DNA from: Omphiscola glabra
Taxonomy: Eukaryota > Mollusca > Gastropoda > Lymnaeidae
Direction of reading: 5' to 3'
DNA length: 64,000 nt
Assembly (NCBI GenBank): GCA_964017045.1
Contig: OZ024802.1
Coordinates: 12,908,435 to 12,972,434 of the forward strand
Notes under the pieces: model-generated
What the model was told of the DNA's origin: nothing
Database searches by the model: none
What the model saw: only the letters and a program-made list of their open reading frames with translations
Shown: piece after piece, positions 44,833 to 58,200 of the stretch
How positions within the stretch are numbered: position 1 is the stretch's first letter
Layout: each line of letters opens with the position of its first letter
Translations under genes and position numbers: made by a program

Positions 44833-45335
44833 ATACATTTGTTTGAATTGAAACTCATGATCGGACAGCCACCCAAAATAATGTTCATGATAAACTTTAC
44901 TGAGGTTATGATGCCATATATTGTGGATGATAATATTTACTGATGTGCTTATGTCGACTATTGTTCATGATAATATTTACAGAAGTTCTTATGTCAAATA
45001 TAGTTCACGATAAACTTCACCGAGGTGCTTAAACCAAGTATTTTTCACGTTTACTTTAGCACAGGTGCTTATGAGAATATTGATAAAAAGAGCGAACGCT
45101 TTCGATCTCCAATCAATAATGAAAAATTCCAATATACTGGCGCCTAGTAGCAATAAAAGGGTTTTATATCGATCAGCCGATTGATTATGTTTTAAAAGGC
45201 CCTAAAGAAGGGGGAAAGTAAAGTAGGTGAAAACAAATCACTGAAAATTCTATAGTCGATCCACATTGGCCCAGGCGAGGTGTGTATTCAGTAAGTAGTT
45301 TGACTTGTGCTGGTTTAAGCGTTGGTCAAACGTAG

Positions 45336-46239
45336 ATGAGGAAACGAACAGCAGAGGCAGGTGACGCTGCCAGTGGCAAAAAGTTCAAATCGTTACTGGA
45401 TGTAAACAATATCATTAGTGCCTATTTGATTTATATCGATAAGTAAAATAAACGAATATCATGGCAGGTAATTAAAATAAACAAATATCCTGACAGGTGA
45501 GTAAAAAAATAAATATCATGGCAGATAAGTAAAATAAAAAAAATGTCATTGCAGGTAATTAGAATAAACGAATATCAAGCCACATGCGTAAAATATATGA
45601 ATATTATGCCAGGTAAGTAAAATAAACGAATATCCTGCCAGGTAAGTAAACTAAACGAATGTCATGCCAGGTAAGTTAAATTAACGAATATCATGCCAGG
45701 CAGGTAAAATAAACGAATATAATGCCAGGTAAGTTAAATTCACGAATATCATGCCAGGTAAGTTAAATTAACGATAATCATGCCAGGTAAGTTACATTAA
45801 CGAATACCATGCCAGGTGAGTAAAATAAACGAATATCATGCCAGGTAAGTTAAATTAACGAATATCATGCCAGGTAAGTTAAATTAACGAATATCAATCT
45901 AGGTAAGTTAAATTAACGAATATCATGCCAGGTAAGTAAAATTAACGAATATCATGCCAGGTAAGTTAAATTAACGAATATCATGCCAGGTAAGTTAAAT
46001 TAAGGAATATCATGCTTGTTTAAACTTACCTCTGAACTCTATTAATTTGGACTTACTAAATGATTTTTTAATGACGGTTTAAAAAAAATAAAAATGACAT
46101 ATTCCTTAATTGATTAACAGTTTTTGGTCAATTAAAAAGCTCTACTCCTATTAGGGATCGATATTTTACGATGACGTGATAGCCTTGATTTGAATACACA
46201 TATGTGCATACATATATATTATTTAATTTAAACTTGTGT

Positions 46240-46270
<31 letters not shown>

Positions 46271-49200
46271 CCAATAATTATTTTTTAAAGCAAAATTCAA
46301 TCTGACCTGGTGCTGCCAAATTTATTGACATTGAAAAATATTTTAATAAGCTTTACACCTTAAAGCTGTTCACACAAGGCTTTACACACTAGGCTGTACA
46401 CACTAAGTTGTGCTCACGAGGCTGTACACACTAGGCTTAAAAACGAGACTGTACCAACTAGGCTGTACACACTGGGCGGTACACACTAAGTTTTACACAC
46501 CAGGCTTTACACACAATGTTTTACACACAAGGTTGTACACACTAGTCTGTACATTCTAGGATTCACACACTAGGCTGTACACACTAGGCTTTACACAACA
46601 TGCTTTACACCCTGGGCTGTACACACCAGGCTGTACACTCGAGGCTTTACACACACGGCTTTACACACCAATCTGTACGCACTAGGCTTTACAAGCAAGG
46701 CTGTACACACTAGGTTGTACACACTAGACTTTACACACTAGGCTGTACACACTAGGCTTTACACACCATGCTTTACAAAACAGGCTTTACACACAAGGCC
46801 TTACACACCAGGCTGAACACACGTTTTTGCACACACATGAATATAAAACACCCAGAGCGGTATTATTTCCGCCAGGTATACAGCACCGTCAAATGAAAGT
46901 CATGAACGTCAACGTTCATTGAAAATAACATAAAGGAGAAAGGTCTGGCACAACCACGGTCGGTTCTTTATTCACCGCGTCAACTCCACCCGACACCCAC
47001 TTTCTAATACACCGGTCGTAGTTATTTTTGTATATTTCTTATACTTTTTTTTTCCAGAGCAATGAAAAAATATATTAATGACTATCTTGACGCTGAAGAG
47101 CGGTAGGCAGTTTTCTCAATCGGATATAGGATCGACTGCAGCGCGCATAGGTGAAGGCAAATCTTCTTTGGGATTATGCTCAGATTATACAGTGGAGTTT
47201 GAACAGTGTAACAGTATATTATATGAACTGTGGAAGTGGATTAATGTCTCACAAAATTGTGACGCAAAACAAATAGGTAAGATGTTTTTTTTAAAAACAT
47301 TTGAAGAACAGCAGTCTATAAATCAGTCTCTATAAATCTTTCTCTATAAATCTTTCTCTATAAATCTGTCTCCGTGAATCTTTCTCTATAAATCTGTCTC
47401 TAAAAATCAATCTCATAAATCTGTCTCTGAAAATCAGTCTCTAAATCTATCTCTATAAATTTATCTCTTTAAATCAGTCTCTATAAATCTATCTATATAA
47501 ATCTTCATCTATAAATAAATCTCTATAAATTTATCTCTATAAACGAATCTCTATTTATCATTTTCTATAAATCGATCTCCATAAACCCGTCTGTATTCAT
47601 CAGTCTATATATATCAGCCTCTATGTTTCGGCCTCTATATAAATCTCTCTATTATATATGTAGCGATGGGCGCCTTTATCATCTGTGCAGGGGGCCCAAC
47701 AGCCCTGAATCTGGCCTAGTCTAGTTTTATAAATTTCACCGAATCCCAAATTTTTACAAAAATACTTTCATCACTGCGACGTATCCAGTTCCATATTATG
47801 TTATGAACATATAAATAAATTGTGTTCTTTCCTTTCACGTGATACTGTGATATATTCACAACAGGGATCTACCGGGACAATGCCTGGACGATGAACGCAT
47901 AATGCAGGTGTGTGTTTGCAGTATGCATAGAACAACCATGGCTGTCAGGGAATAAAATCATCAAACGATTGTGTATTGCCTCAGGCCGTGGGGGTGATAA
48001 AATTCTGGTTTTCCGGTACACGCTTTACACAACCCGAGCGTGTATTTTTCAGGCAGACTTTTCAAAAAAAAAGTCTGTCTTTCACTGAACGAAAGGCATC
48101 GGCGTGTTTTGAAGCAAGACACTCAGCCATGAGCTTGCTGTATGACAGAGTGGTTAACATCATCAATAAAAGTCCGGTCGACAGACAAGATGGAGACATT
48201 GAACAGATCTTGCCTTGGTTCAGGAAGAAATCTGACCTTTTCAAGTCCTTGCATACAGGTAAAAGTAGCTCATTTGTGACCTCTTCAAGTCCTTACATAC
48301 ACGTAAATAATCCTCTTTTCTAGCGCCTTTAAGTCCTTACTTACAGGTTAATAATCCTCATTTCTGGTGCCTCAAGTCCTTACTTACAGGTTAATAATCC
48401 CCATTTCTGGTGCCTCAAGTCCTTACATACAGGTAAAAAATCCTCATTTCTTGTGCCTCAAGTCCTTACAGACAGGTAAAAAATCCCCATTTCTGGTGCC
48501 TCAAGTCCTTACATACAGGTAAAAAATCCTCATTTCTGGTGTCTCAAGTCCTTACATACAGGTAAAAAATCCTCATTTCTGGTGTCTCAAGTCCTTACAT
48601 ACAGGTAAAAAATCCTCATTTCTGGTGCCTCAAGTCCTTACATACAGGTACAAGTCCCACATTTTTGAACTCTTCAAGTTCTTACAAACGTTTTCGACTG
48701 AAGTATATCGTTGATACAAAACGACTAAAAATTAAATTAATTAGCTAAGTCTCATCGTATTAGATCAGTTAAAAGAAAACTTTCCTCTAACCTTTGTTAC
48801 AGCCTTTGTTACAACTTTGCAGTTGACATTTTTGTTATGCCTCATAAATATTCTAGATATTGTCAAAGACATTGTCAAGAATTGCAAATTTTCACCGACG
48901 AAGCGAGACAGTGTAATCATCAGACAGATGGACAAAGGCGATTGGTGAGTTTGTTTGTTTGTGTTTTTTTGTGTTTTTTTGTTTGTGTTTGTTTGTATAT
49001 TTTTTTTTTGTATTTGCTTTTTGTTTGTATTTGTTTTTTTTGTATTTGTGTTTTTTGTTTGTTTGTTTTTTTTTTGTATTTGTTGTTTTTTTTGTTTGTG
49101 TTTGTTTTTTTTGTTTAAAAAGTTCATTCTTCATACAAACTATGCAAAATGTTTCCTAAGTGCTTACTGTAATACGTACGTACAGCTTTGATTTATTGTT

Positions 49201-52200
49201 TTAACACAATGCACGCTACTTCTTCAGCTTCTACATCATCTTGAGCGGCAGTGTGGCCATTCACATCAACACCACACTGACAGAGGAAGAGTACCCAGCT
49301 GTCAAGGAGAGTCAGATTATCGAGGAGGCCCTGGTGGAGAAAGAGGCCTTATTAGGACGGCCACTGGACAGGTCAAAGTATGGGATCTATGTCGGTAAAA
49401 TAGGTAATCACATGGTTTACTTAAATAGGCAATGAAATGGTTTATTTATATAGGTAATCAAAAGGTATAGTTATGTAGGTAAGCATATGGTTCATTTAAA
49501 TAGGTAATCGAATGGTTTATTTATATAGGTAATCAAAAGGTACAGTTATGTAGGTAATCCAATGGTTCGGTTAAATAGGTAACCAAATGATTTCACTTTT
49601 TTCAGTGCTATGAAATGCTATTTCAATAACTCACCCCTTTCCTCTGCCCCCCCCCCCCACACCTCATTTTCCCGAATGCGCTAACTTTTAAAACTACCGA
49701 TAACTTTACCTGCTGAAGTGCCGTTAGACAGGTATTTTAAGCACCGAGGTGACAGGTGGGGGCAGAGAGTACAGGATTTACCTGGCTTCCCAACGGGCTG
49801 TAAATAAGGCTCCAGGACAGACGCTCATGACATGGACAACTATATTTTACTTGCTCTATGAAGTGGGCACGCCCACAAGGAGCCGGCACGCCCACAAGGA
49901 GCCGGCACGCCCAGAAAAGGATTAAACTTTCTAGGGCCTCTGACTACGAACGGAACAAAAAGTATGCCTTTCAGATTTCAGACCAAATGCTTAAAAAAAA
50001 AATACTAATCAGATTCATTTAAAAGCGAACCTTACTTTTTACGAACCTTACTTTTTACGAACCTTACTTTTTACGAGCCTTACATTTTACGAACCTTACT
50101 TTAAACGAAACTTAATTTTTACGAACCTTACTTTTTACGAACCTAACTTTAAACGAACCTTAATTTTTACGAACCTTACTTTTTACGACGAATGCTTTAC
50201 TTTGCAAATGCTCAAAGGGTATTTGGTTATAGCGTCATGTTGACTACGACATCGACTTCTATAAATAGCCTATGATCTTATTTTTTGATTGAACAAAGGG
50301 GGTTTTCCAAGCCAAGTGGTTTTTCAGAGGTCGACAGAGGCCCCGGACAACAATCTTTTGTCGGTTCCCCTATAGATTTCTAAAAGGCCAAACTGTATTT
50401 CATAAACTGTCAACACTTAAATTCTCTAACAATTTCAAATGGAGATTTACGATTCTGATGCGTGCATCCGTTAAAATACATTGGCGCCACTCGATATTTA
50501 AACAATTGTCTACGACAAGAAAGGTCGTCAAGACAATATTCTTTCTTATCTAACCCAAAAGGCTTGACATGAAATAAAAAAACAAAGAACAAGGCTATTT
50601 CATATTGTTTGTATTGTTCATGTCTTTATAGAAACACGCTTAAAACAAGCAACATTTTTTTTTTTTGGTTTCGAAACTATCGTATGTGTGTTGTGTGCCT
50701 GTATAGCCACCACATCTCATCTATAAAATCCTACCCACGTCTATTCCATTGAACGTCACATCACGATTTTTTCCAAACGTTTACTTCTCAACACTGTTCA
50801 GATGCCGGGAAAAGTTTCGGCGAGCTGGCTCTCATCAACGCCGACTGTGTACGCAATGCCACGATCATTGCCGACGAGCCAACAGATCTTCTATCAGTGG
50901 ACAGGGATCTTTACAACAGGTGACGTCTACATTACATACTTTGAATCATTTCATAATACAAATTGACACACTTTGACCCAACACACAAAAATTCATCCTC
51001 AGGGAGAGTGAGAACTTTTATTATAATGTATTAAATAATAATAACATCTTTCAATACGAAACACGGTCCTTTCATGTAGAATAATAACATTAATTTCAAA
51101 TTTCAATAAAAAATCGTCTAATATAATGTTGACTTTAAAACATCGAATATGTAATCTTAATAGACTGAAATCATGACAAAATAATGTGTGCCTACATACA
51201 GATGAGCCGAGGAACCATACATAAAGAATTAGTGCACATGTTTCATATTTTTGTTGGACTCTTTGCTTCCAAAACTATGGACCTCAGCTCATCTACCAAT
51301 GAGTACAAATGAGTTTCTCTTCAGATCCACGCTCTTAAGTCAAAACTTGTTACCCAAATGTATGGAAGTAATATCCGATTATGTTGGGACAAATACGCAA
51401 ATGTATGGAGTAAAATTCGATTATGTAAGACCTAATACACAAGTGTATGGAAGTAATATCCGATTATGTAAGACCTAATACGCAAGTGTGTGGAAGTAAT
51501 ATCCGATTATGTAAGACCTCATCCACAAATGTATGGAAGTAATATCCGATTATGTAAGACCTAATACACAAGTGTATGGAAGTAATATCCGATTATGTAA
51601 GACCTCATCCACAAATGTATGGAGTAATATCCGATTATGTAAGACCTAATACACACATTTACTTGGAAGCAATACCTAGATATATTGGAAGCAATACTTA
51701 AATCAAATGTCTGGGCTCATTTTCAGATCACTTCGTGCCTTCCAGACCCATGAGTTCGAGCAGAGAAAAGATTTTGTCAGCAATTTCCCGATGTTTCACT
51801 CCTGGGCGCCGAGGTACAAGAAGATGATGGCCATGAGCCTGAAGAAACACGTTCTACAATTTGAAGACACCATCGTCAAGCAAGGCAGCAGTGTAGACGG
51901 CATTCACTTTATCATCAAGTGGGCGTCTCATTGTTAGCGTGTTACTGTCTGATTGTTAGTGAATTAGAATCTGATTGTTAGTGAATTTGCACCTGATTGT
52001 TAGTGAATTTGCACCTGATTGTTAGTGAATTTGCACCTGATTGTTAGTGAATTTGCACCTGATTGTTAGTGAATTTGCACCTGATTGTTAGTGAATTTGC
52101 ACCTGATTGTTAGTGAATTTGCATCTGATTGTTAGTGAATTTGCACCTGATTGTTAGTAAATTTGCACCTGATTGTTAGTGAATTTGCATCTGTTTGTTA

Positions 52201-55200
52201 GAGAATTAGCATCTGATTGTTAGTGAATTAGCATCTGATTGTTAGTGAATTAGCATCTGATTTTAGAGCTGATTGTTAGTGAGTTAGCTTCTGATTGTAA
52301 GTAAATTAGCATCTGATTGTAAGTAAATTAGCATCTGATTGTTAGTGAGTTAGCATCTGTTTGTTAGTGAGTTAGCGTCTGATTATTAGACTTGCAGCAA
52401 TTTTTGGTTGTTGTATAAACGTTTTAATGTTGGTGCTACAGCTTTCTATTGTTTTCCAGCTTCTGATTTTACCTCACTAGTTCAAATCAAGCATTAACGT
52501 TCAGAGGTTCTCAATCTTACATATTTGATTCCTTACTTTTAAAGTCTAAGTGCTCAACAACAGTTTTGCTCAAAAATGACTTGAGAGTTCGTCTCATATC
52601 GCACCAGGCATATTGGTTCTCCGTGTGGATTGGCAATGAAAATTTGCAAAACATTTGAAAGACTTGACCGCAATCTTAAACACTCTATTTTTCAACCTTT
52701 CAGGGGTCAAGTGAAAATCCGGGTCGATCCCAATCAGCACCCCAGTCAATACCAGTCTCTGTACCCGCTAGGTGACATTGCAGACCTGGAGAAGGAGAAG
52801 GCGAGAGCACTGCTACGAAAGTAAGGAACAAACTCATCTTTTAAAAAAATAATTTCTATGACATGTTAGCTAACATTGCTGTATGGTTGTGTCCAATTAT
52901 TACTTGAAAGTAAACCATTTCTTTAAAAAAAATCATTAAAACACTTTCAAAAAAACACTTTCATTAAAACACTTTCATTTAAACACTTTGATTAAAACAC
53001 TTTCATTAAAACACGTTTATTAAAGCACTTTCATTAAAACACGTTCATTAAAGCACGTTTATTAAAACAATTTCATTAAAACACTTTCATTAAAACACGT
53101 TCATTAAAAGACTTTCATTAAAACACTGTCATTAAAACACTTTCATTAAAACACGTTCATTAAAGCACTTTCATTAAAACACGTTCATTTAAGCACTTTT
53201 ATTAAAACAATTTCATTAAAACACTTTCATTAAAACGCTTTCATTAAAACACTTTCATTAAAACAATTTCATTAAAACAATATCAATAAAACACTTTCAT
53301 TAAACACTTTCATTAAAACACTTTCAGGGAGATGAACCTCGAACGTTTGAAAACTGCTGACAAAAAATCGACTTATCAAAGAAGAGCTGCACCCCAGGCT
53401 GACCCAAAGAAGATGTCCCAGAAACCTTTAGAATTATGCCTAGCTGGAGCCATTGATGTGATAGGTAGGGAACATAAGAAACCTGTAGAATTTTGCCTAG
53501 CTGGAGCCATTGATGTGATAGGTAGGGAACATAAGAAACCTGTAGAATTTTGCCTAGCTGGAGCCATTGATGTGATAGGTAGGGAACATAACAAACCTCT
53601 AGAATTATGCCTAGCTGGAGCCATTGATGTGATAGGGAACATAAAAAACCTCTACAATTTTGTCTAGCAGGAGCCATTGATGTAATAGGCGGGGCCATAA
53701 TTTAGATTTAAAAATGTGACTTACTTTAGTTTTTATATTTTTTTAAAAATAGACATATCTATGATTTCAAGGTTATGAACAAATCTATAGTTTCTATAGG
53801 TCTATATTACTATATTCTGAAAGATTTAAAATCCTCGAAGTTAATGTAGCGTTTTATTTTAAGGCCTTCATACACTTCAAGGGTCCATTGTTTTTAAAAA
53901 GACGTATATCTAAGAATCTATAACAAAGAAAATGATAATAATTTTTAAAAATCACACACTTTTACCAAACATACTTTAGTATCCATGGTGATCACAAGGT
54001 AAATAATTCATTTCGTTCAATTAATTATTACTTTTCCTGTATTTTTTTTTATCTAGACCAGAATCACTTGCGCATCGTCAGTAATCGTCACTTTATGACT
54101 TGTATCTTACAAAGTCAGAAAAAAAAAATTGAATGTTACTTTTGAATTCTGATGAAACGTAGGGCATTGTTAGTTGATTGGTAAAGTAATCGCGTGGTGG
54201 GCGTTGGACAAGCAGAGGCGTAGCGTAGGGGGGGGGCAGGGGGTACACATGTACCCGGGCGCCAGCTAGTTAGGGGCGCCAAAATGTGCTTTGGTATTAT
54301 TTTATTGATGAAAATAATGGGTTTGAGAGTTGAAAAAAGGAAAAGAGGGCGCTTTGAAATGAATCTTGTCCCCGGGCGCGAATCTTGTCCCCGGGCGCCA
54401 AACACTCTAGCTACGCCTCTGTGGACAAGTGTTAGATTCTACGTCAATGCAACGTTTACCCTCTTAAAAAGTGCGTCACATCTTTCGTTGAATATAGTGT
54501 AACCGTTGGACATAGAAATTATTCTCCCTCCTTGATTTCTTACGAAAAAAATATTTTGTTTCAATAATAATGGCCATTTGGAGGAAATCCATCAATTAAG
54601 TACTAAAAAGATCATTTCATATTTTTTTTGTAAAAAAATTTCAATTTCTCGCAGGTGACCTTGAAATGGCCGTAGGTTTGACCACGTACTCCCAGACGGT
54701 GGAGTGCACAGAGGAGTCCGTCATCTTTCACCTCGACCAGAGGAACTACGACAGGCTCATCGAGAAGAGGAACCCCGGCGCCGTCGAGATGCTCAAAGAC
54801 ATCGTCCACACCAAGCTGACCCTGCACTTCTCCCGTCTCAACGAAGACTCGATCCCCTTGTACCGGTACTTCCTGTACATACTGGACGAGAAGGAGAAGG
54901 ACGCCAGGCTGAATGTGCGGATGCCGCGCACGAAGACCCCGGAGGAGCTGGAGATAAACGTGGAGAACCTACAGAAAGGCCCCCTCGTCAACATGTACGG
55001 GCCGGGGAGCGTGTTCTACCTGATCCGCAAGAGGGCCAAGGAGATGAAGGCGAGGCAGAGGAGGCGCCAGAACAACTCGTCCTCGAGATTTGGTGTGGCT
55101 GCCAAGTCCAACGTGACGCCCGTTACCATGGGTACCGGGAAGCACATCTACGGTGTGGAGGATGACGAGGCGGACGATGACGCGCGCCCGGCCTCACAGA

Positions 55201-58200
55201 CGGCATCGATCATAAATCTGTACGGCACCGCCGGATACATTGGTGGCGGTAGGTACTGGTCATGTCACGGAAAGACTGTGTTATTACGTACTGTTATCCG
55301 TATGGAGAAATTAATATCTTATTTAAGTGTATGGCTCGTTCTAAAACAGTACATAAGAAAAGACGATACCAAATTTTAAATACAATAAACAACTAATATG
55401 ATGCTCAAAACCAGGGCCAACTACAATTAATTAGTTTTTAGTATGTTAGTTATAATAAACTACGCAATTTAAAAAAAATATGATTAAAACTATTGACTTA
55501 CAGTTTGGCTGGTACCGGTAGGAGGTTAATAAAAATACAATGTGCAAAAGTTGCACAATGAGGAAAGGAAATCTATACACACACAGTAAACACAGCACTG
55601 TCTAGAAGCACAATAATAACACACGCTCCAAGTCTCGTGATAAATGATCTGCCTCTCTTCATTCAATCTTCGGCTTTTTTATACTCGGTTTCATATGATT
55701 CCAGACACGCCTTACGTATTGTTTTGCTTTCCAGTTTTCGGCTAATGTGCTTCTGTGGTCCCTCATTGTGAGTCAGTGCCCTTTGTTTATGATAGATTTA
55801 GGGTTCGGGTTAGGGTGAGCGATAGAGGTACCAGTAGCGTGCAATTACCCAGTTTTCTCCAGATTCTTCTATAATGATCTGACTGAAACTGATAAATACT
55901 AAGCTTGCTGTAAACAAGGTTAAAGGGAGACTATTATTTTGCTAGCCACACCCCAAAAGTGGCCTCGAGGGGTCATCATCATCATCATCAGGTCCCGTAG
56001 TCCTTCGACCGTTGGGGCGCCACAGATGACATGTACACAATTCTTCTCCATTCCTCTCGGTCTTCTGCCCTACGCATAGCATCGCCTAGTTGTAATCCAG
56101 TCCATTCTTTGATATTATCTTCCCATCTTTTTCTTTGTCTTCCTCTTCTTCTCCCTCCTCTAGTAGTGCCCTGCAAGATCTCTTTGGCGAGCCCTTGTTT
56201 TCTGGTCATGCACGGGGAAAACATGAAGCACCTCGTCGCCCGCGTAACACCGTAAGCCTAGAGAGGGGCACAGAAGCGCAAAATAATGACACGCCTTAGA
56301 CGCACACTTTACATCCAAACGTGAGAAATTTAATACAAAAGAGAACATCAATATTTTGTATTATGGGTAATGACTAAAATCTTATCTTATCCTTATGAGT
56401 TACCTGCTGTAACGTATTTTCCGGGAACAATTTCTATCTTCACAAGAGCAAAGGAACTACAAAAACCAATGATCTTAAAATCAAACGTGTACGCTTTGCA
56501 TTATTTCTACATACAACATACCAGTCCTTTAAATATAGTGTTGGGACTGAGGGGGTTGTCTCAGCGGCGTTTCAAAGGGTTAGTGCCGCGCGGATTCACA
56601 AAGTTTCCGCTTCCTCCCCGACAAAAAGCTAAGAAGTTGGCCGAAAATGCCCCCCCTCCCCCCACAAGTATAGTTTTTAAAAAAAGGTGCCGCACATGGC
56701 CAAATGCCGGCTCCACCCCACCTCTTCCTTTTCCCCACGCCAGTGGTTTGTCTTACATTACATCAAGATATCCAACGAGAAAACCACCGCTATGATAAAA
56801 CACGCTTAGCTGATCCACCACAAGAGACCTGAAAACATTAACTATTTATTTCCTATTTACAATGTCATAGCTCATTATTATTATTGGCTACACCACATGA
56901 GATGTTAATCGTTAAATAGTTTTCCTTCCCATTGTCAGCATGGCATTTTCTTTGGGTTTTTTTTTCAATGGAAGAAAGACTATTATGTATCTCCTTTTTA
57001 ATGTCAATATTATGTGTTATAATAGTAGAATGAGTGTTCACCTAGCTTCAGTGAAAAGTTGACACTTGTAGCTTTAATTTTTGTTGTCTGAATTATTTAG
57101 TAGTCCACCTATGTTCTGGATGTATCCCCCCCCACACACACTTTAAAAAAAAAAAAAAGGATTTCTGGTTGTTTCTACCATTATTTTGTTCATTGTTGGT
57201 CCTTCGCACGCGAAGTTGACCAAGGCAGTTTTCTACTCGAGTAGAAACTTGAGTAGCCTTGACTTGAGCTGAATTCTGTTTGAAACGACGGAAAGCTGCT
57301 CGCCCTAGCTACTTGCTCTAACGGCAAGATTAAGTCAAGACGACTGGAAATAGACAAAGGTGCAGTGGATGACCGGCAGTGTTGTCTTGCGCGTCTGACT
57401 GTGCTCCTTATGCGTTCCCAGTCGCAGGAGTTGTTGGTATTTTCATTGTGTTAATGTCACACTGCCCGCGGGACACCATCTCCGGTTTTGATTTCAGAGT
57501 TTGCCTTCTCCTAGATGAGTCGCCGTCCACATTTTTGCTTTTGCTGGGGTTTGATCTCGAGTCCACTAGCTTGGGATTGACTCGGTTTAAACCACCCAGC
57601 ACACGCCTCTACTACTTTGATAGGGACTGTGGGGGCATACTGGAGATAGAAAAAAAAATCTGTCTTCAATTACTTATGTAGTTTTTAACATCGATGGGTT
57701 TCATATCCCACCAATCAGCAAGAGCACTGTTGCAATCAGGATTCGGTTGCCCGGCGTTGGAGTCATCGAATTGCCTCATCACTCTGAACACAATTTCACA
57801 TGCTCCGTTAAGTGTACAGATAAGACGTCTATAAAGATACTTACGACGTTTATAATGTCTCAAATGTGTTACTTTATTGCCTCAACCTGTCTGCTGACGG
57901 CTTACAAAGTCACAACTTTGTTAGTGCCCCAACCTGTCTTCTTACGACTTTACAAAGTCACAACTTTGTTACTGCCCCAACCTGTCTGCCTACGACTTTA
58001 CAAAGTCACAACTTTGTTACTGCCCCAACCTCTCTGCATTACGTTAAACAAACGTTTCAAGTTGCGTGTGGTTCAGATTTCCAATTTTTTTACCATTCTG
58101 AAGTTAAGACACATTGAGACCTAATATATATATTCTCAATTTTTATTCCGACAACAGACTCGAGACCGATGTCTCAGCTCTGTGACCCTGAAGACTGGGC

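Larger units (their letters stand above)
37468..45335. other. Intergenic space between ADGF and the CNBD gene
   Basis: Contains the ADGF 3' UTR (extent unknown), one SINE, two large satellites, inverted-repeat elements, short arrays and one LTR-like dispersed repeat, each listed separately. Between them lie poly-C/poly-G runs (37031-37047, 38549-38560, 38608-38618, 39661-39690) and AT microsatellites (38710-38755). I see no firm gene; one cysteine-rich exon-like ORF at 42533-42742 is noted. Confidence 0.6.

Noticed and set aside
47078..47276. Alternative first exon of the CNBD gene starting MTILTLKSGRQF and ending at gtaaga
   Set aside because: The frame is open and the donor is good, but its phase (1) does not fit the acceptor of exon 3 (needs 2). 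The 47058-47102 exon in another frame fits both neighbours. It could still be an alternative promoter product.
48765..49191. Overlapping Lys/Thr/Asn-rich or Phe/Cys-rich ORFs after CNBD exon 4
   Set aside because: They translate a (gtttgtttttt)n low-complexity tract in intron 4.
54704..55165. 153-codon ORF overlapping CNBD exon 10 in another frame
   Set aside because: A shadow frame of a GC-rich coding exon; the main frame carries the family motifs and the splice phases.
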